A DNA stretch of 64,000 nucleotides from Francisella adeliensis (GTDB lineage Bacteria; Pseudomonadota; Gammaproteobacteria; Francisellales; Francisellaceae). Of the stretch, positions 1 through 10,029 are shown piece after piece. Within the stretch, counting starts at the first letter, position 1, and each line of letters begins with the position of its first letter. The stretch covers positions 1,426,001 through 1,490,000 of the forward strand of contig NZ_CP021781.1 in NCBI RefSeq assembly GCF_003290445.1, in the 5' to 3' direction. A model generated the notes under the pieces. That model was not told the DNA's origin. It did no database searches and saw nothing but the letters and a program-made list of their open reading frames with translations. A program made the translations under genes and the position numbers.

Positions 1-679
1 TTAAAATTGATAACCGCCCCTCATTTATCCAAAACTTATTTAGCTTCCGTTCAAGCTCCTCTTTATTTGTATTTAGGCTATTACTTTTATCAAAAAACTC
101 CATAAAAAAGTCCGATTTATGATTTTGATAGATTTTCAACTCTTGTATTTTATTAACATAATCGGTTCTATCTAATTGCTTTCTTCTTTTAATACCAAAA
201 TCTTGCTTATGCAAATAAACATCTTGTGACTTTATATTTGCATCATGGATTCTTTTTTCCATAGTTTTAAAGGAAACACCCTCCCCAATGAATGGATTAT
301 TTCGTCCAGAAATTTCATGACTATTATATTCAAAATTTATGGTGTTATAATTTTCTCCATTAAAATCATATATATCTTTTAAAAAAGAAACTAAGTATTC
401 CATATTTTCCCTATAAAAAGTATCTATAGCCTGTCTTTTCTTCCTGATTGTATTTTTACTTAGCTTATACATAAACTGATCGTGATATTCTGCAAAAGAA
501 CAAAATGCGGAAATAATTGAAAAAAGAATATTTCGCATGTCTCTAATTGATATTTGCTTATTTGGATCAATATTTATTTTGATTGGTTTTTTTAAACTTC
601 TCTGTGTTTCAATAAATGATGAAATATCTATATCAAACCTCTTATAAAGTATATAGTTAAAGTTATCTCTGAGAATCAT
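1..679 (-). CDS. hypothetical protein, truncated by window edge
   Basis: An open minus-strand frame runs off the left edge, so the C-terminus is missing. About 225 residues are visible, hydrophilic and lysine/asparagine rich, with no family I recognise. The first ATG of the frame is at 677-679, but the frame stays open back to about 811 and overlaps the end of the next upstream gene (754-1362) by some 57 bases. There is no convincing ribosome site before the ATG. The two may therefore be one gene split by a frameshift. It lies at the distal end of the restriction-modification cluster, so a defence role is possible but unproven. Confidence 0.5.
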   Translation of the reverse strand, partial: MILRDNFNYILYKRFDIDISSFIETQRSLKKPIKINIDPNKQISIRDMRNILFSIISAFCSFAEYHDQFMYKLSKNTIRKKRQAIDTFYRENMEYLVSFLKDIYDFNGENYNTINFEYNSHEISGRNNPFIGEGVSFKTMEKRIHDANIKSQDVYLHKQDFGIKRRKQLDRTDYVNKIQELKIYQNHKSDFFMEFFDKSNSLNTNKEELERKLNKFWINEGRLSIL

Positions 680-753
680 TTTCTGATATTTTTTACAAGC
701 TAGCTTTCTAAAATACCCAAAGATAACATCATGAATATTTACATAGCGATGAT

Positions 754-1362
754 TTAGTTTTGCATCGGCGAATACATTAAGTACATCATAGCAATTCTTT
801 TCAAAGACTTTGGCTTAGAATATTTAACAGTTTTTATAGGGTAAATATCTTGATTCTGCTCATGCCATTTCAAAGCATCAAAATACTTTAATTTCATTTT
901 AATAAAGAAAACAATAGCAAAAGTGCAACAAGCTATGTGATATCGAGTAATTGTAGAATACTTCAAAGCATCTTTTTGCTCTGGATTTATATTATATGCT
1001 AGATGTTCATATTTCTTATATTCTGGTAAATAAAATTTTTTATAAAGCATATCAAACCAATCTTGAATGTTGGTAATCACTTCAACAATAATTGATGAAA
1101 ATATATAGTTAGCTACATATTTCTTTTTATACTTGATTTGTAATGTATCTATAAAACTCTTTATATCTTTATATTCTCTTCTAAGAACTTCTTTAAATGA
1201 TACTCCTATGTATTTATGTAGATTATGCTTTTCTACAAAGTCTATCTGTTTAGTCATCTTACAAACATCTATAAAATCCTGAATATCAACAATATTTATA
1301 TTGAATAAGTTTCTACTAAAAGCATGTTTTATTTCTGCATATATCTGTTTTTTCATAATCAT
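754..1362 (-). CDS. hypothetical protein (possible N-terminal part of a split gene)
   Basis: A 202-residue basic, aromatic-rich protein with no family recognised. It begins eight bases after the res stop codon, so it is probably co-transcribed with the Type III restriction genes. A second ATG two codons in is an alternative start. Its last residues read in a different frame from the downstream open frame that continues to the left edge. The two frames overlap over 754-811, which suggests a single longer protein broken by a one-base shift, though two separate genes cannot be excluded. No membrane segment or signal peptide is evident. Confidence 0.5.
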   Translation of the reverse strand: MIMKKQIYAEIKHAFSRNLFNINIVDIQDFIDVCKMTKQIDFVEKHNLHKYIGVSFKEVLRREYKDIKSFIDTLQIKYKKKYVANYIFSSIIVEVITNIQDWFDMLYKKFYLPEYKKYEHLAYNINPEQKDALKYSTITRYHIACCTFAIVFFIKMKLKYFDALKWHEQNQDIYPIKTVKYSKPKSLKRIAMMYLMYSPMQN

Positions 1363-1370
1363 CTTTATGC

Positions 1371-4220
1371 TTAGTTGTCTTTTAAGATAGTTGAAAGCTC
1401 ATCTTTATTAATCCTAGTTTCAAACCTTACATCGACATTTGGCAATTGCTTCTGTAAACCTTCAAAGAACTTTTTAGCATAATCTATTTTTGTTTTTTCT
1501 GCTTGTGGAATATCACTATTATTTTTATACCCTTTAGTTTCAACAACTAAGAATAATTGTCTTTGTTTTTCTCCTCTATCTACAAGATAGGCAAAATCTG
1601 GATTATATGCTTTATATGGTGTTGGTATAGATATACTTGGCAATTTAGCAAATACTGTTATCCTTTGACCATCAATCAATATAGGATCATTTTCTATAGA
1701 TTTTTTCTCAATATCTGAATCATAAACAACTCGATCAAATAAAAACACATCTGACGCTTCATTTCCAATATTTCGACCTAATTTAGTATATTCAATTTCT
1801 TTTATGAAACTACCGTCATCATTTTGCAAAATATTTTTGCTAAAGATATTTGTCTGGCTAAACTGATAATCAACACATTGCAAAATACTTGTATGAATAG
1901 ACTCTTTTATTTGAGATTTTATAAAATTAATAGCTTTACTCGGATTATTTTTTATCTTTTGTAAATCAAGTCTACTAAATAGTCTTGTAACAAAACCTAA
2001 AGGGAGTTTCTCTTTCTTAGAAAACTCAAATACAAACTCACTAAGCTTGTTTTTAGCAAAGAAATCAATTTTACCTAAAGATTGCTCTTCTTTAGTTAGA
2101 ATCTTATCTTTGATAGGGTCGTATACCTTGGTTATAACTCTTGTATCAACTTGAGCAAAACTTTCTTTGTTAAATTCATTTATTATTTTAGAGATAATCT
2201 CCTGCTCACTTATGTCTTTATAAACAATTTCTGCTTTACGATTGATAGTTTCCCATAGCTCTTTAAACTTCTTAGCTTGTTCTTGGCGAATTTTTAGTTT
2301 TTCTCTAGCTTGATTTCTATCTTCAACAAGTGGCTTTCTAGATTTAAATAATTCTTTTATTTCTTGCAATCTATCATCCGATAAGAAGGATAACTTATCA
2401 GAATTATTTTCTATAAAGTCATATATACTACTAATAATTCGATACTTTTCTAATTCATCATCAAACTCAATAATTTTGTAATCTTCTAAAGTGTTTGTTA
2501 GCTTACTAATTTCTCTTAAGTTTAAACCATTTGCCTCTAGTAAACTATTCTCTAAGAAGTCACCAACAATACCGAAGCTAGCTTTTTGAATTTCTGACTG
2601 AATACCCTCTATAAAATCTTTCTCGTAACCTGAAACTACGACATCAAGGGTATTAATGTCATAAAAAGCATTTTCATTTTCTGCTAAAGTTTTAAATGAT
2701 TGCCTCTTACCTACTTGATTAACAGCTAATCTAAGACCTCGTCCAACCTGCTGTCTTCTTGATGTTTCTTTGTCGGTAGTTGCAAGCTTACAGATGTTAA
2801 AGATGTTAGGGTTGTCCCAACCCTCTTGCAAAGCCCATACGGAAAAAACAAACCTCAAAGGTTCATTGAGTGATAATAACTGTTCTTTTTTGTTTAAAAT
2901 CAAATCAATCGATGGATCTGTTTTTTTATCTACTGAAAAATATCCCTCTAAAACCTGCAATTTGCCATCTTTAAAATCTTTATCTAAATATTTCTTATAT
3001 TCTTGGTTTGTCGTACTTTGATAATATTCATCACGAATTTCTCTGTATATTTTCTCAAACGCTTTTTTAACTCTAGGATTATCTCCTCTAAAGTCTGCAA
3101 TATTAGGAATAAAAAATAGAGATAGCTCTTTAATTCCCTGCTTAAATAGCCTTTCTTCTTTTTCAAAATGATTAGATATTGTAACTCTAAGCATTTGCTC
3201 AATTTCATCATCATTTAGCTCATACTTTTCGCTAACTTTTTTAATATCACCATCTGAGAAAAATATTTCTTTAGCATTAATCTTTGTAATAGTAACACCA
3301 TGATATATATCTAAACCAGTTTTAGAACCTACATCATCACCAATTTTTACACTAGCTGAATATATTTGCTGATTTTTAGCATAACTAAAAGTTGCTCTAC
3401 CTTCTATATTCTGTTTTTTGTTTGCTTTAATTATACTTGTGATTTTAATATCTGATTCTTCTGCATCACTTATAATATTTTTAACGGCAATCCTTTTTAC
3501 TAGATAGTTTTCAAATGAATTAATACTATCCAAGGCATAAGCAACATTAACTAGCTTATGCTCTTCCTCTGTTGGGTATGTCGCACCAAAGCGAATAAAT
3601 AAACTATCTAGCTTTTCTAGTGCTTCTACAGTAGCACCACCTTTTAGTAAATGTGGTTCATCAATAAAGACTATTGGTTTTTTATCTGCTATAGCCCCCC
3701 AAGCACTTCCAAACTCAAAGTTTAACTCGGTTGTTTTATTTATAAGATTTTCTTCTCTATTGAATGCTGAATTAGTTAGCACTAAAACTGTCAAATCATT
3801 ATTATCTTTATTAAAATCCTGTTCAATACTAGATAAGTTACCACTTGCATAATCTATATATTTGAGGTGCTTACCATACTCATTATAAAAGTATTCATCT
3901 GTAAGTTTGATATTTTGAATAACACCTTGTTTGATAGCAGTACGAGGTAGCACGATAATAAATTTAGTCTTGCCAAATAATTTATTTAGCTCAAAAATAG
4001 TTTTGATATATGTAAATGTCTTACCTGTACCTGTTTCCATGAGCACATCAATTTGCTTTTTATTAGATGTTTCAAATTGGCTATATTTATGAGTTTTATA
4101 ATGTTCACCAATTACTTTTTTCAGGTTTGAATAGTCATTATTAAACACATCACATCTTTCTAAAATACTTGTAATATTATTTACACAGTCTTCTTGGTAT
4201 TGTTGTTTTTCAAATAACAT
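1371..4220 (-). CDS. res: Type III restriction enzyme, Res (helicase/nuclease) subunit
   Basis: A 949-residue Res subunit, which together with Mod cleaves DNA after ATP-driven communication between unmodified sites. Visible motifs are a Walker A helicase motif near residue 60 (METGTGKT), a DEAD-like box FIDEPH near residue 188, a helicase motif VI-like QQVGRGLR near residue 490, and a C-terminal PD-(D/E)xK-type end with PDFAY followed by VVETKG near residue 892. Length is normal for the family. Its start overlaps the RhuM-Fic gene by 11 bases, so translation is probably coupled. Mod lies upstream with three genes in between, which is unusual because mod and res are normally adjacent. All expected motifs are present, so it looks functional. 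Confidence 0.93.
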   Translation of the reverse strand: MLFEKQQYQEDCVNNITSILERCDVFNNDYSNLKKVIGEHYKTHKYSQFETSNKKQIDVLMETGTGKTFTYIKTIFELNKLFGKTKFIIVLPRTAIKQGVIQNIKLTDEYFYNEYGKHLKYIDYASGNLSSIEQDFNKDNNDLTVLVLTNSAFNREENLINKTTELNFEFGSAWGAIADKKPIVFIDEPHLLKGGATVEALEKLDSLFIRFGATYPTEEEHKLVNVAYALDSINSFENYLVKRIAVKNIISDAEESDIKITSIIKANKKQNIEGRATFSYAKNQQIYSASVKIGDDVGSKTGLDIYHGVTITKINAKEIFFSDGDIKKVSEKYELNDDEIEQMLRVTISNHFEKEERLFKQGIKELSLFFIPNIADFRGDNPRVKKAFEKIYREIRDEYYQSTTNQEYKKYLDKDFKDGKLQVLEGYFSVDKKTDPSIDLILNKKEQLLSLNEPLRFVFSVWALQEGWDNPNIFNICKLATTDKETSRRQQVGRGLRLAVNQVGKRQSFKTLAENENAFYDINTLDVVVSGYEKDFIEGIQSEIQKASFGIVGDFLENSLLEANGLNLREISKLTNTLEDYKIIEFDDELEKYRIISSIYDFIENNSDKLSFLSDDRLQEIKELFKSRKPLVEDRNQAREKLKIRQEQAKKFKELWETINRKAEIVYKDISEQEIISKIINEFNKESFAQVDTRVITKVYDPIKDKILTKEEQSLGKIDFFAKNKLSEFVFEFSKKEKLPLGFVTRLFSRLDLQKIKNNPSKAINFIKSQIKESIHTSILQCVDYQFSQTNIFSKNILQNDDGSFIKEIEYTKLGRNIGNEASDVFLFDRVVYDSDIEKKSIENDPILIDGQRITVFAKLPSISIPTPYKAYNPDFAYLVDRGEKQRQLFLVVETKGYKNNSDIPQAEKTKIDYAKKFFEGLQKQLPNVDVRFETRINKDELSTILKDN

Positions 4221-5166
4221 TTTTTTGTCCTGCTAATAGTAATAGAACCATACCTATCATCTTATCTTTATCATTTGGCGATGATTCTGCTATTAATATT
4301 GTTAATGTAGCTAAAGTTTCTGGCGTTATTCTATGATTATAGTTAAATGATTTAAGCATCCAAATAAATGCATAAGCACCACTTCTTTTATTACCATCAT
4401 TAAATGGGTGATTTTTCACTATAAAATATAATAAATGAGCTGATTTTTCTTCTATACTTGGATATAGCTCTTGTCCAAATACATCTTGAAACACATTCTT
4501 AAATATACTATCTAAACTGCCTTTAGTTTTTTCTTGAGCAAATAACATAGTAGCTTCTTTTTTAGATATAAGACTCTCTTTTAAATTAGCTAAATCTTTA
4601 TATAATTTCTCTACTGATAGCTCAATATCTATATTTGAATGTGTTTTAGGGAATTTCTGTTCATCATAACTCTGCAATGAAAACCAAGTATAAGAAAATG
4701 TTTTAATCAGCTCTAATGTATCATCGCTATTTAACTTCTTATTGGACATTTCATTCAAACTAGTTACAACCTCTAATAAAAACTTAGGATCCTTTTCAAC
4801 TCTAGATTTATTTATAGTATAACCATTTGTAATATGTTTCTTTAATGTTTGTGTTGCCCATTTTCTAAACATAATAGCTTTAGCTGAACTAACTCTATAA
4901 CCAACTGCTAAAACTATATCTAACGAGTAATAAACAACTGGTTTATCAGAATTTGCAATATGCATTTTTTGCATATTGCTTTTTTCATCAACCTCACCAT
5001 CTTTAAAAATATTTCTTATATGTCTAGATATTACAGACTGATCTTTGCCATATATTAAGGAAATATCTTTCTGACTAGCCCATACAGTTTCAGTACTAAA
5101 ATCTGCTTTTAGCTCTAATGCTCCGCTTTCTAGCTGATATATTATTAAATCTTTTTGTTCTGACAT
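4210..5166 (-). CDS. RhuM-family protein fused to a Fic/DOC domain
   Basis: A 318-residue two-domain protein. Residues 1-120 match the RhuM family (WASQKDISLIYGKDQSVISRHIRNIF, quoted here as WASQKDISLIYG then DQSVISRHI), a group named from a Salmonella pathogenicity island and often seen in genomic islands. The C-terminal third has an intact Fic motif HPFNDGNKRSG from about residue 253. That is the active site of Fic/DOC enzymes, which transfer AMP or phosphate to target proteins. No obvious inhibitory (S/T)xxxE(G/N) helix was found on reading. The gene sits between mod and res and overlaps res by 11 bases, so it is an embedded member of the restriction operon. A toxin-like role is inference. 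Confidence 0.85.
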   Translation of the reverse strand: MSEQKDLIIYQLESGALELKADFSTETVWASQKDISLIYGKDQSVISRHIRNIFKDGEVDEKSNMQKMHIANSDKPVVYYSLDIVLAVGYRVSSAKAIMFRKWATQTLKKHITNGYTINKSRVEKDPKFLLEVVTSLNEMSNKKLNSDDTLELIKTFSYTWFSLQSYDEQKFPKTHSNIDIELSVEKLYKDLANLKESLISKKEATMLFAQEKTKGSLDSIFKNVFQDVFGQELYPSIEEKSAHLLYFIVKNHPFNDGNKRSGAYAFIWMLKSFNYNHRITPETLATLTILIAESSPNDKDKMIGMVLLLLAGQKNVI

Positions 5167-5273
5167 TTTATTTTCTTATTTCTCCAATAGCATTTTTGTT
5201 ACCTATTGAATATACACAATTTGTATATTACTTTTGATTTGTGTGGTATGTATTTTTTGAACTAGTTAGTATT

Positions 5274-6575
5274 TCAATTTTCGCTGTGATCGCTTTCTAA
5301 GCCTATATAGTCCAAGAATAGGCTACCCAAATAAGTTATTTCATAGCTAGATGATTTCATCATCCCTGTTTTTTCATCAAACTCGGGAAGAGTATCTTTT
5401 TTAGGTTTTTTAAACCTCTTCCTTAAAAGACTTAAATTAAACAGTTTTTCTCTATATATAGAACAAACAGTATTTTTTGCTAATAAATCTTTGTCTGCAC
5501 CTATATATGCTAATGGTACATGCAAAACATTTTCATATTTACTTTTAAACTCATTATTAACCATGTTTTTGTATATATAACTTGATAAGATAATAATTTC
5601 ATTGTCATTTAGTTGAGAAAGTATATTTAATAAAACACTATTTTGTATTTCTTCAAGTTGATCATTGCTTAAACCTTTTGCTAATATTGATGCAATATAC
5701 TCTTTTCTTTCTTTAGAAATAGCCCTAGATGATTGCCACATAGCTTCTTCAAACAATTCGATACTCTCTGGTTTCTCAAGTTTCTTTTCTAGGTTAGCCA
5801 TGCTCTCGCCATATTTTGATAGTTTTGTATCAAGTATTTTCAAGAACTCTACCATTCTATCTATTCGTTGATTTGGAATAATATTAGTTATGATTTCAGA
5901 AAATAATCCTCCAGCATAAGGACATAAAGAACTTGTGATTTTCAAACCTTTAACAACTTTATCTATTTTATTCTCTTGTAAGTTTGGCATTATTTTTTCA
6001 TCAACTTCTTTAAGAATGTCAGAAATAGGTTTATAAATATTTTTTGTAGTATCATCAGACCAATCTACAGTTATTTTATTTTCTTTGCATATATCAAATA
6101 CTTCCTGCCCTAAATTAACTTTTATTTTTGATAGATTTTCAGGGCTTGGATTTGCTTTTTTAAATCTCCAAAAATAAGGTTTATTACCATCTTTACCATA
6201 TTTAGGATCAGTTGTTTTTGTTTTTTTTAATTCTTTTAGATAAAGTTCTTTATTTATCTCAGTGTCTCTATTTATTTTTTCATTAATGTTTAAGATATTA
6301 GCTATTTTATTGAATAGATTTTTATTACTCCAGTTATCCTTATCTACATATAAGTATTTTATTTCATCAAATACATCTTTAGGGACAAATTCTTTTAACC
6401 AGTTATCCTCACATGGTGGTTGCCATGCAATATTTTTGCCTTTAACTGCAAAAAGAAATGTTTTTCTATCACATATAAACAATATGTTGAGTTCTAAATC
6501 ATGGTGTTTAACATTTAGAGAAAGAATGTCACTTCTATTTTTTTCTCTTTCTATAAAACCACTAATATCAGCCAT
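5274..6575 (-). CDS. hypothetical protein embedded in the Type III R-M locus
   Basis: A 433-residue protein that I do not recognise. The N-terminal half is lysine/asparagine rich and soluble-looking. Around residues 205-245 a glycine/proline-containing, weakly hydrophobic stretch (CPYAGGLFSEIITNIIPN) is followed by a probable helix with coiled-coil character to about residue 275. The C-terminal half looks helical and hydrophilic. It begins 11 bases after the 284-residue gene upstream, so the two are probably translated from one message and may form a two-gene defence or toxin module inserted between mod and the RhuM-Fic gene. No catalytic motif is visible. Confidence 0.6.
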   Translation of the reverse strand: MADISGFIEREKNRSDILSLNVKHHDLELNILFICDRKTFLFAVKGKNIAWQPPCEDNWLKEFVPKDVFDEIKYLYVDKDNWSNKNLFNKIANILNINEKINRDTEINKELYLKELKKTKTTDPKYGKDGNKPYFWRFKKANPSPENLSKIKVNLGQEVFDICKENKITVDWSDDTTKNIYKPISDILKEVDEKIMPNLQENKIDKVVKGLKITSSLCPYAGGLFSEIITNIIPNQRIDRMVEFLKILDTKLSKYGESMANLEKKLEKPESIELFEEAMWQSSRAISKERKEYIASILAKGLSNDQLEEIQNSVLLNILSQLNDNEIIILSSYIYKNMVNNEFKSKYENVLHVPLAYIGADKDLLAKNTVCSIYREKLFNLSLLRKRFKKPKKDTLPEFDEKTGMMKSSSYEITYLGSLFLDYIGLESDHSEN

Positions 6576-6586
6576 ATTCTACCACT

Positions 6587-7441
6587 CTATTTTTTATCTG
6601 TATTTCTTAAAACATCTATTATTAGATTTAAAAAGTTTAATATCTTATAAAATAAGAAATCATAAGCATTATCATCTAAAATAATTTTATTATGTTCATG
6701 ATGTCTAATGTTATAGTTATTGCCAAGGCTTGTTAAATATAAAAATTCTTTTTCTAAATATTCTTTATCTATATTTGTAAAAGCTGACATCTTTGATATT
6801 AATACCTTAGTAGATTTTTTCTTATTTGAACTATCAAAGTAAGTTTTGAACCTCTCAAAGATATCCCATAAATCATTTATTGCATCTTTTCTTTGATGCC
6901 TATCAAATTTTTCTTTGGCGACCTTTAGTAGATTTTCACAATACTTATCATTTATATTGACAACCTCATTTCTTTTTATTTCATTTAACAAATTGTCATT
7001 AAAATTAGGAATAGAAGATTCCTCGCACGAAACTTCTATTAGTTTCTTAAACGCTTTTTTAGCTTTTTTTGAATTATCATCAGTATCTTTTTCATTATTT
7101 AAAAGATCATCTAATATGCTATATTTTTGATTTGTAATATTTAATTTATTATCAAACAACCCATAATAAATTTTTAAAAGCTTTTGTGTACCATTCTCCT
7201 CTATAGATATTTGCTCTAAAACACTCTTAACCCACCTCCATCTAGTAGAGCCATCATGACTATAAGGTATTTCCAACTCATGAAAGAATTTTGTTAAATT
7301 GGAACTTGAGCGATATATAAAATAGTCATATGGTTCATCTCCACAAATCATTTTTGCAAAATTATCTAAAAAATAGTTTCTGGATATTTCTAATGCTTGA
7401 TCTATAAATTTTATCTGCCGTAATAATTTTTTATCCATCAA
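6587..7441 (-). CDS. hypothetical protein, possible HEPN/Abi C-terminal-like
   Basis: A 284-residue helical, hydrophilic protein whose start codon overlaps the mod stop by four bases, so it is coupled to mod. The C-terminal part carries IRHHEHNKI near residue 250 in a helix-rich context. It resembles the R-x(4-6)-H type motif of HEPN RNases and abortive-infection C-terminal domains. That match is by eye only and weak. Position inside a Type III restriction operon next to another unknown gene (5274-6575) suggests an accessory antiviral or toxin function. Confidence 0.55.
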   Translation of the reverse strand: MMDKKLLRQIKFIDQALEISRNYFLDNFAKMICGDEPYDYFIYRSSSNLTKFFHELEIPYSHDGSTRWRWVKSVLEQISIEENGTQKLLKIYYGLFDNKLNITNQKYSILDDLLNNEKDTDDNSKKAKKAFKKLIEVSCEESSIPNFNDNLLNEIKRNEVVNINDKYCENLLKVAKEKFDRHQRKDAINDLWDIFERFKTYFDSSNKKKSTKVLISKMSAFTNIDKEYLEKEFLYLTSLGNNYNIRHHEHNKIILDDNAYDFLFYKILNFLNLIIDVLRNTDKK

Positions 7442-9345
7442 TAAACCACACTAACATTATCTTTATCTGTAACACCCAAATTTAAGAAATGTTCTAAATC
7501 TAAATCACTATAACCATCTACATTTATTTTAAGATCGTTATATTTATTGAGTTCTGATTTATCAATATTGCCTAATAAATACATCTCATTATCAGTTTTA
7601 TAAAGCTTATCTTCTATAAGTGTTTCAATTTTAGTATGTAATGGTTTACAAGTTGCACAAAGCATATTTGCAAGAGTATCTATAGTTCTTTCTCTTAGAT
7701 TTTGCGGTACAAAGCTAACTTGCCCACCATCATTTGTGACTTCTGAAAGACATGGCTTATCTTTTAAACTAAAGACTTTGTAGCCAATATCTAGCTTACT
7801 AATATTATCTAACTTCTCTTGTAGCTCTGTCAACTTTTCTTGATTTGGTTTCTTTTTAGAGTTTTCAGTGTCAAACTCAGCTTGTATATCAGCTTTAATT
7901 TTCTCACCTGCTCGATTAAGTCGCTCGATAGTGATAGATGAAATAACTGGATCAAAATTATTATCTTTGCAGAATTTATAAGCTTCTTTTTTCTCATCTA
8001 TAGGCTCGTCTAATTGAGCTAGGATATATTTACGCTTACCACCATCTTCTGCATTGAGTTTCATAACAGCATCACCAGTGGTACCACTACCTGCGAAGAA
8101 GTCTAGGATAATATCGTTTTTTACATTTCCAACATTCAATAAGTTTGTAATTAATATTGTGGACTTTGGGTTGCTAAAAACATTCTTCTTTCCATTCATT
8201 AACTCTGTCATTAGAGAATTAGCTTCTTGATTATTACCAAAAAGCTTATGATTCCACCAATTTGTTGCACACTGTCCCTCTTCTAATCTATCTTTTTGAT
8301 AATATTTCTTTCGTGGTAGAGAGTTTTCTGATGAAAAATATATTTTATTTTCAGATATTAACTTTTCATAAGTATTTCTATCACCCATCCACTCCCCTTC
8401 AATCAAATTACCTGAAGGTAAAGTTATAGAATACACAGATCCATTCTGATCACTTCCCACCTTCCATGGTTTTGATGCCCAAGCCCCATTTGGATCATTA
8501 TCTGGATTAGAAAAACTTCCTGTTAAAGCAATTTTACCAACTCCTGTAGATTTTAAGTGACTACTATTTTTTGAGTAACTAAGTATATGCTCTGCTACTA
8601 AACCTATCATTTTAGTTTTATCGTTTGGCTGATTACTTCGTCTTCTCCAATGAATATGACCTTCAAAATTTTCCTCGCCAAAAATCTCATCACACATTAT
8701 TTTTAGATTAGCTTGTTCATTATCATCTATAGATATAAATATCACACCATCTTCTTTGAGTAGCTCACGAGCTATTTTTAACCTTGGATACATAAAACTA
8801 AGCCAACCACTATGGCTACGAGTACCATAGACATTTGTTAAGAAGTTTTGTGTCTCTTCTGCTAAACCAAACTCTTTGATTAATTCTGCTTCACTCTTTT
8901 TAAAATTATCGTTATAAACAAAGTTTTCATTCTTAGTATTGTATGGTGGATCTATGTAGATCATCTTGATTTTATTAGTGTAGTTAGCTTTTAGGATTTT
9001 TAGCGTGTCAATATTATCACCACGGATTACAACATTTTCGGTATTATCAAAATCTTTTGACTGCTCAAGCTCTGCTTTTAGCTCTTTTATGGTTGGCTCA
9101 TCAGCTTTTGCTTTAGCTATACCTTTACCTGCAAAAGTTAGCTCATAACCTTGATTATTACTAGTAGTATTTGCTATATCTAGTACATCTTGTAAAGCTT
9201 GAGTATTTAGCTGATTATCGCTATTTATCACATCAGGTAGCAACTGCTTTAATTTCTCAATAATTTGATTTTTGTCTTCTACTAAAACTTGCGAACTGTC
9301 TAATATATTTAACTCGCTTTGGTGTGCTTTGTCTTTACTAATCAT
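7438..9345 (-). CDS. mod: Type III restriction-modification, Mod (DNA adenine methyltransferase) subunit
   Basis: A 635-residue Mod subunit, which recognises the target and methylates adenine on one strand. The catalytic motif IV YIDPPYNT is near residue 131 and the AdoMet-binding motif I FFAGSGTTGD near residue 415. This order (IV before I) is the beta class typical of Type III Mod proteins. Residues about 225-400, between the two motifs, would hold the variable target-recognition region. I see no simple-sequence tract of the kind that makes many mod genes phase variable. It is the first gene of the cluster, followed with a four-base overlap by a 284-residue gene; res lies three genes further on. 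Confidence 0.93.
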   Translation of the reverse strand: MISKDKAHQSELNILDSSQVLVEDKNQIIEKLKQLLPDVINSDNQLNTQALQDVLDIANTTSNNQGYELTFAGKGIAKAKADEPTIKELKAELEQSKDFDNTENVVIRGDNIDTLKILKANYTNKIKMIYIDPPYNTKNENFVYNDNFKKSEAELIKEFGLAEETQNFLTNVYGTRSHSGWLSFMYPRLKIARELLKEDGVIFISIDDNEQANLKIMCDEIFGEENFEGHIHWRRRSNQPNDKTKMIGLVAEHILSYSKNSSHLKSTGVGKIALTGSFSNPDNDPNGAWASKPWKVGSDQNGSVYSITLPSGNLIEGEWMGDRNTYEKLISENKIYFSSENSLPRKKYYQKDRLEEGQCATNWWNHKLFGNNQEANSLMTELMNGKKNVFSNPKSTILITNLLNVGNVKNDIILDFFAGSGTTGDAVMKLNAEDGGKRKYILAQLDEPIDEKKEAYKFCKDNNFDPVISSITIERLNRAGEKIKADIQAEFDTENSKKKPNQEKLTELQEKLDNISKLDIGYKVFSLKDKPCLSEVTNDGGQVSFVPQNLRERTIDTLANMLCATCKPLHTKIETLIEDKLYKTDNEMYLLGNIDKSELNKYNDLKINVDGYSDLDLEHFLNLGVTDKDNVSVVY

Positions 9346-9615
9346 AGTTGATTTATAGATAAATTTATATACTGTTATTAGTATACTTTTTATGTGATTT
9401 TATATCTAGAAAATGTAGAAAAATGATTAAATAAAGCATACAGACAAAAATCTATATACTTTATTTTTTATTACACTTTATTATCTAATATCTTACGACC
9501 TGTATATTGAGATACATCACCACTATGTTTTATATAAACATAGTTTCTCTCCTTATAAAGGCTCACCTTCAATTTGCTTTATATCAAATTTTTCGATGTT
9601 GCTTAACTTCATATA

Positions 9616-9843
9616 CTACCCCTTGGGTGGAAATGGATCGTTACCATAAGATCTTTTATCTCGAATATTGCCTTGCCTATTTTGTATAGACAACTCTCCA
9701 TGACTTTTCTTAGCAAGTTTTCTACCTATCTCAAAAGCATCTCCTTGGGTAGTAGTAACAGCAGATGCTCTAGTAGCACCTGCTCTCTTAGTTTGCCAGC
9801 CTTCTGGGTGTGGTGATACGAAATAGTTTTTGTTTTTTTGCAT
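9616..9843 (-). CDS. DUF2188 domain protein
   Basis: A small 75-residue protein. The start ATG at 9841-9843 is chosen because AAAGGAAAT lies just upstream; an ORF extending further upstream lacks such a site. The sequence reads NYFVSPHPEGWQTKRAGA near the N-terminus and ends ...GNDPFPPKG, the pattern of the DUF2188 family (short proteins with an aromatic strand, then a basic glycine-ending tail). Function is unknown; members are common on mobile elements and plasmids. It sits alone between mod and a 144-residue unknown gene. Confidence 0.8.
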   Translation of the reverse strand: MQKNKNYFVSPHPEGWQTKRAGATRASAVTTTQGDAFEIGRKLAKKSHGELSIQNRQGNIRDKRSYGNDPFPPKG

Positions 9844-10029
9844 TTTAATTTCCTTTATTTTTAGTTTATGTTTGCATTTCAGCACCAATGTAATTAAAAT
9901 AGCAATTGTTCAGGTCACTATTAATAATCAGATTGATGCCATTTTATGGTAAATTTTGCATTACCATATCTTATAGATTGTGGCATTCAACCCATTTTCA
10001 AGTTTTTATTTAGGTTATTTTTAAGAAAG

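Noticed and set aside
250-260. A TTCTTTTTTCC match to the predicted TALE target.
   Set aside because: A ten-base T/C match is expected by chance in such AT-rich DNA, lies inside a coding region and fails at the later HD position.
9507-9689. A 60-codon plus-strand open frame beside the DUF2188 gene.
   Set aside because: It overlaps the convincing DUF2188 gene in antisense, has no ribosome site and no recognisable sequence.
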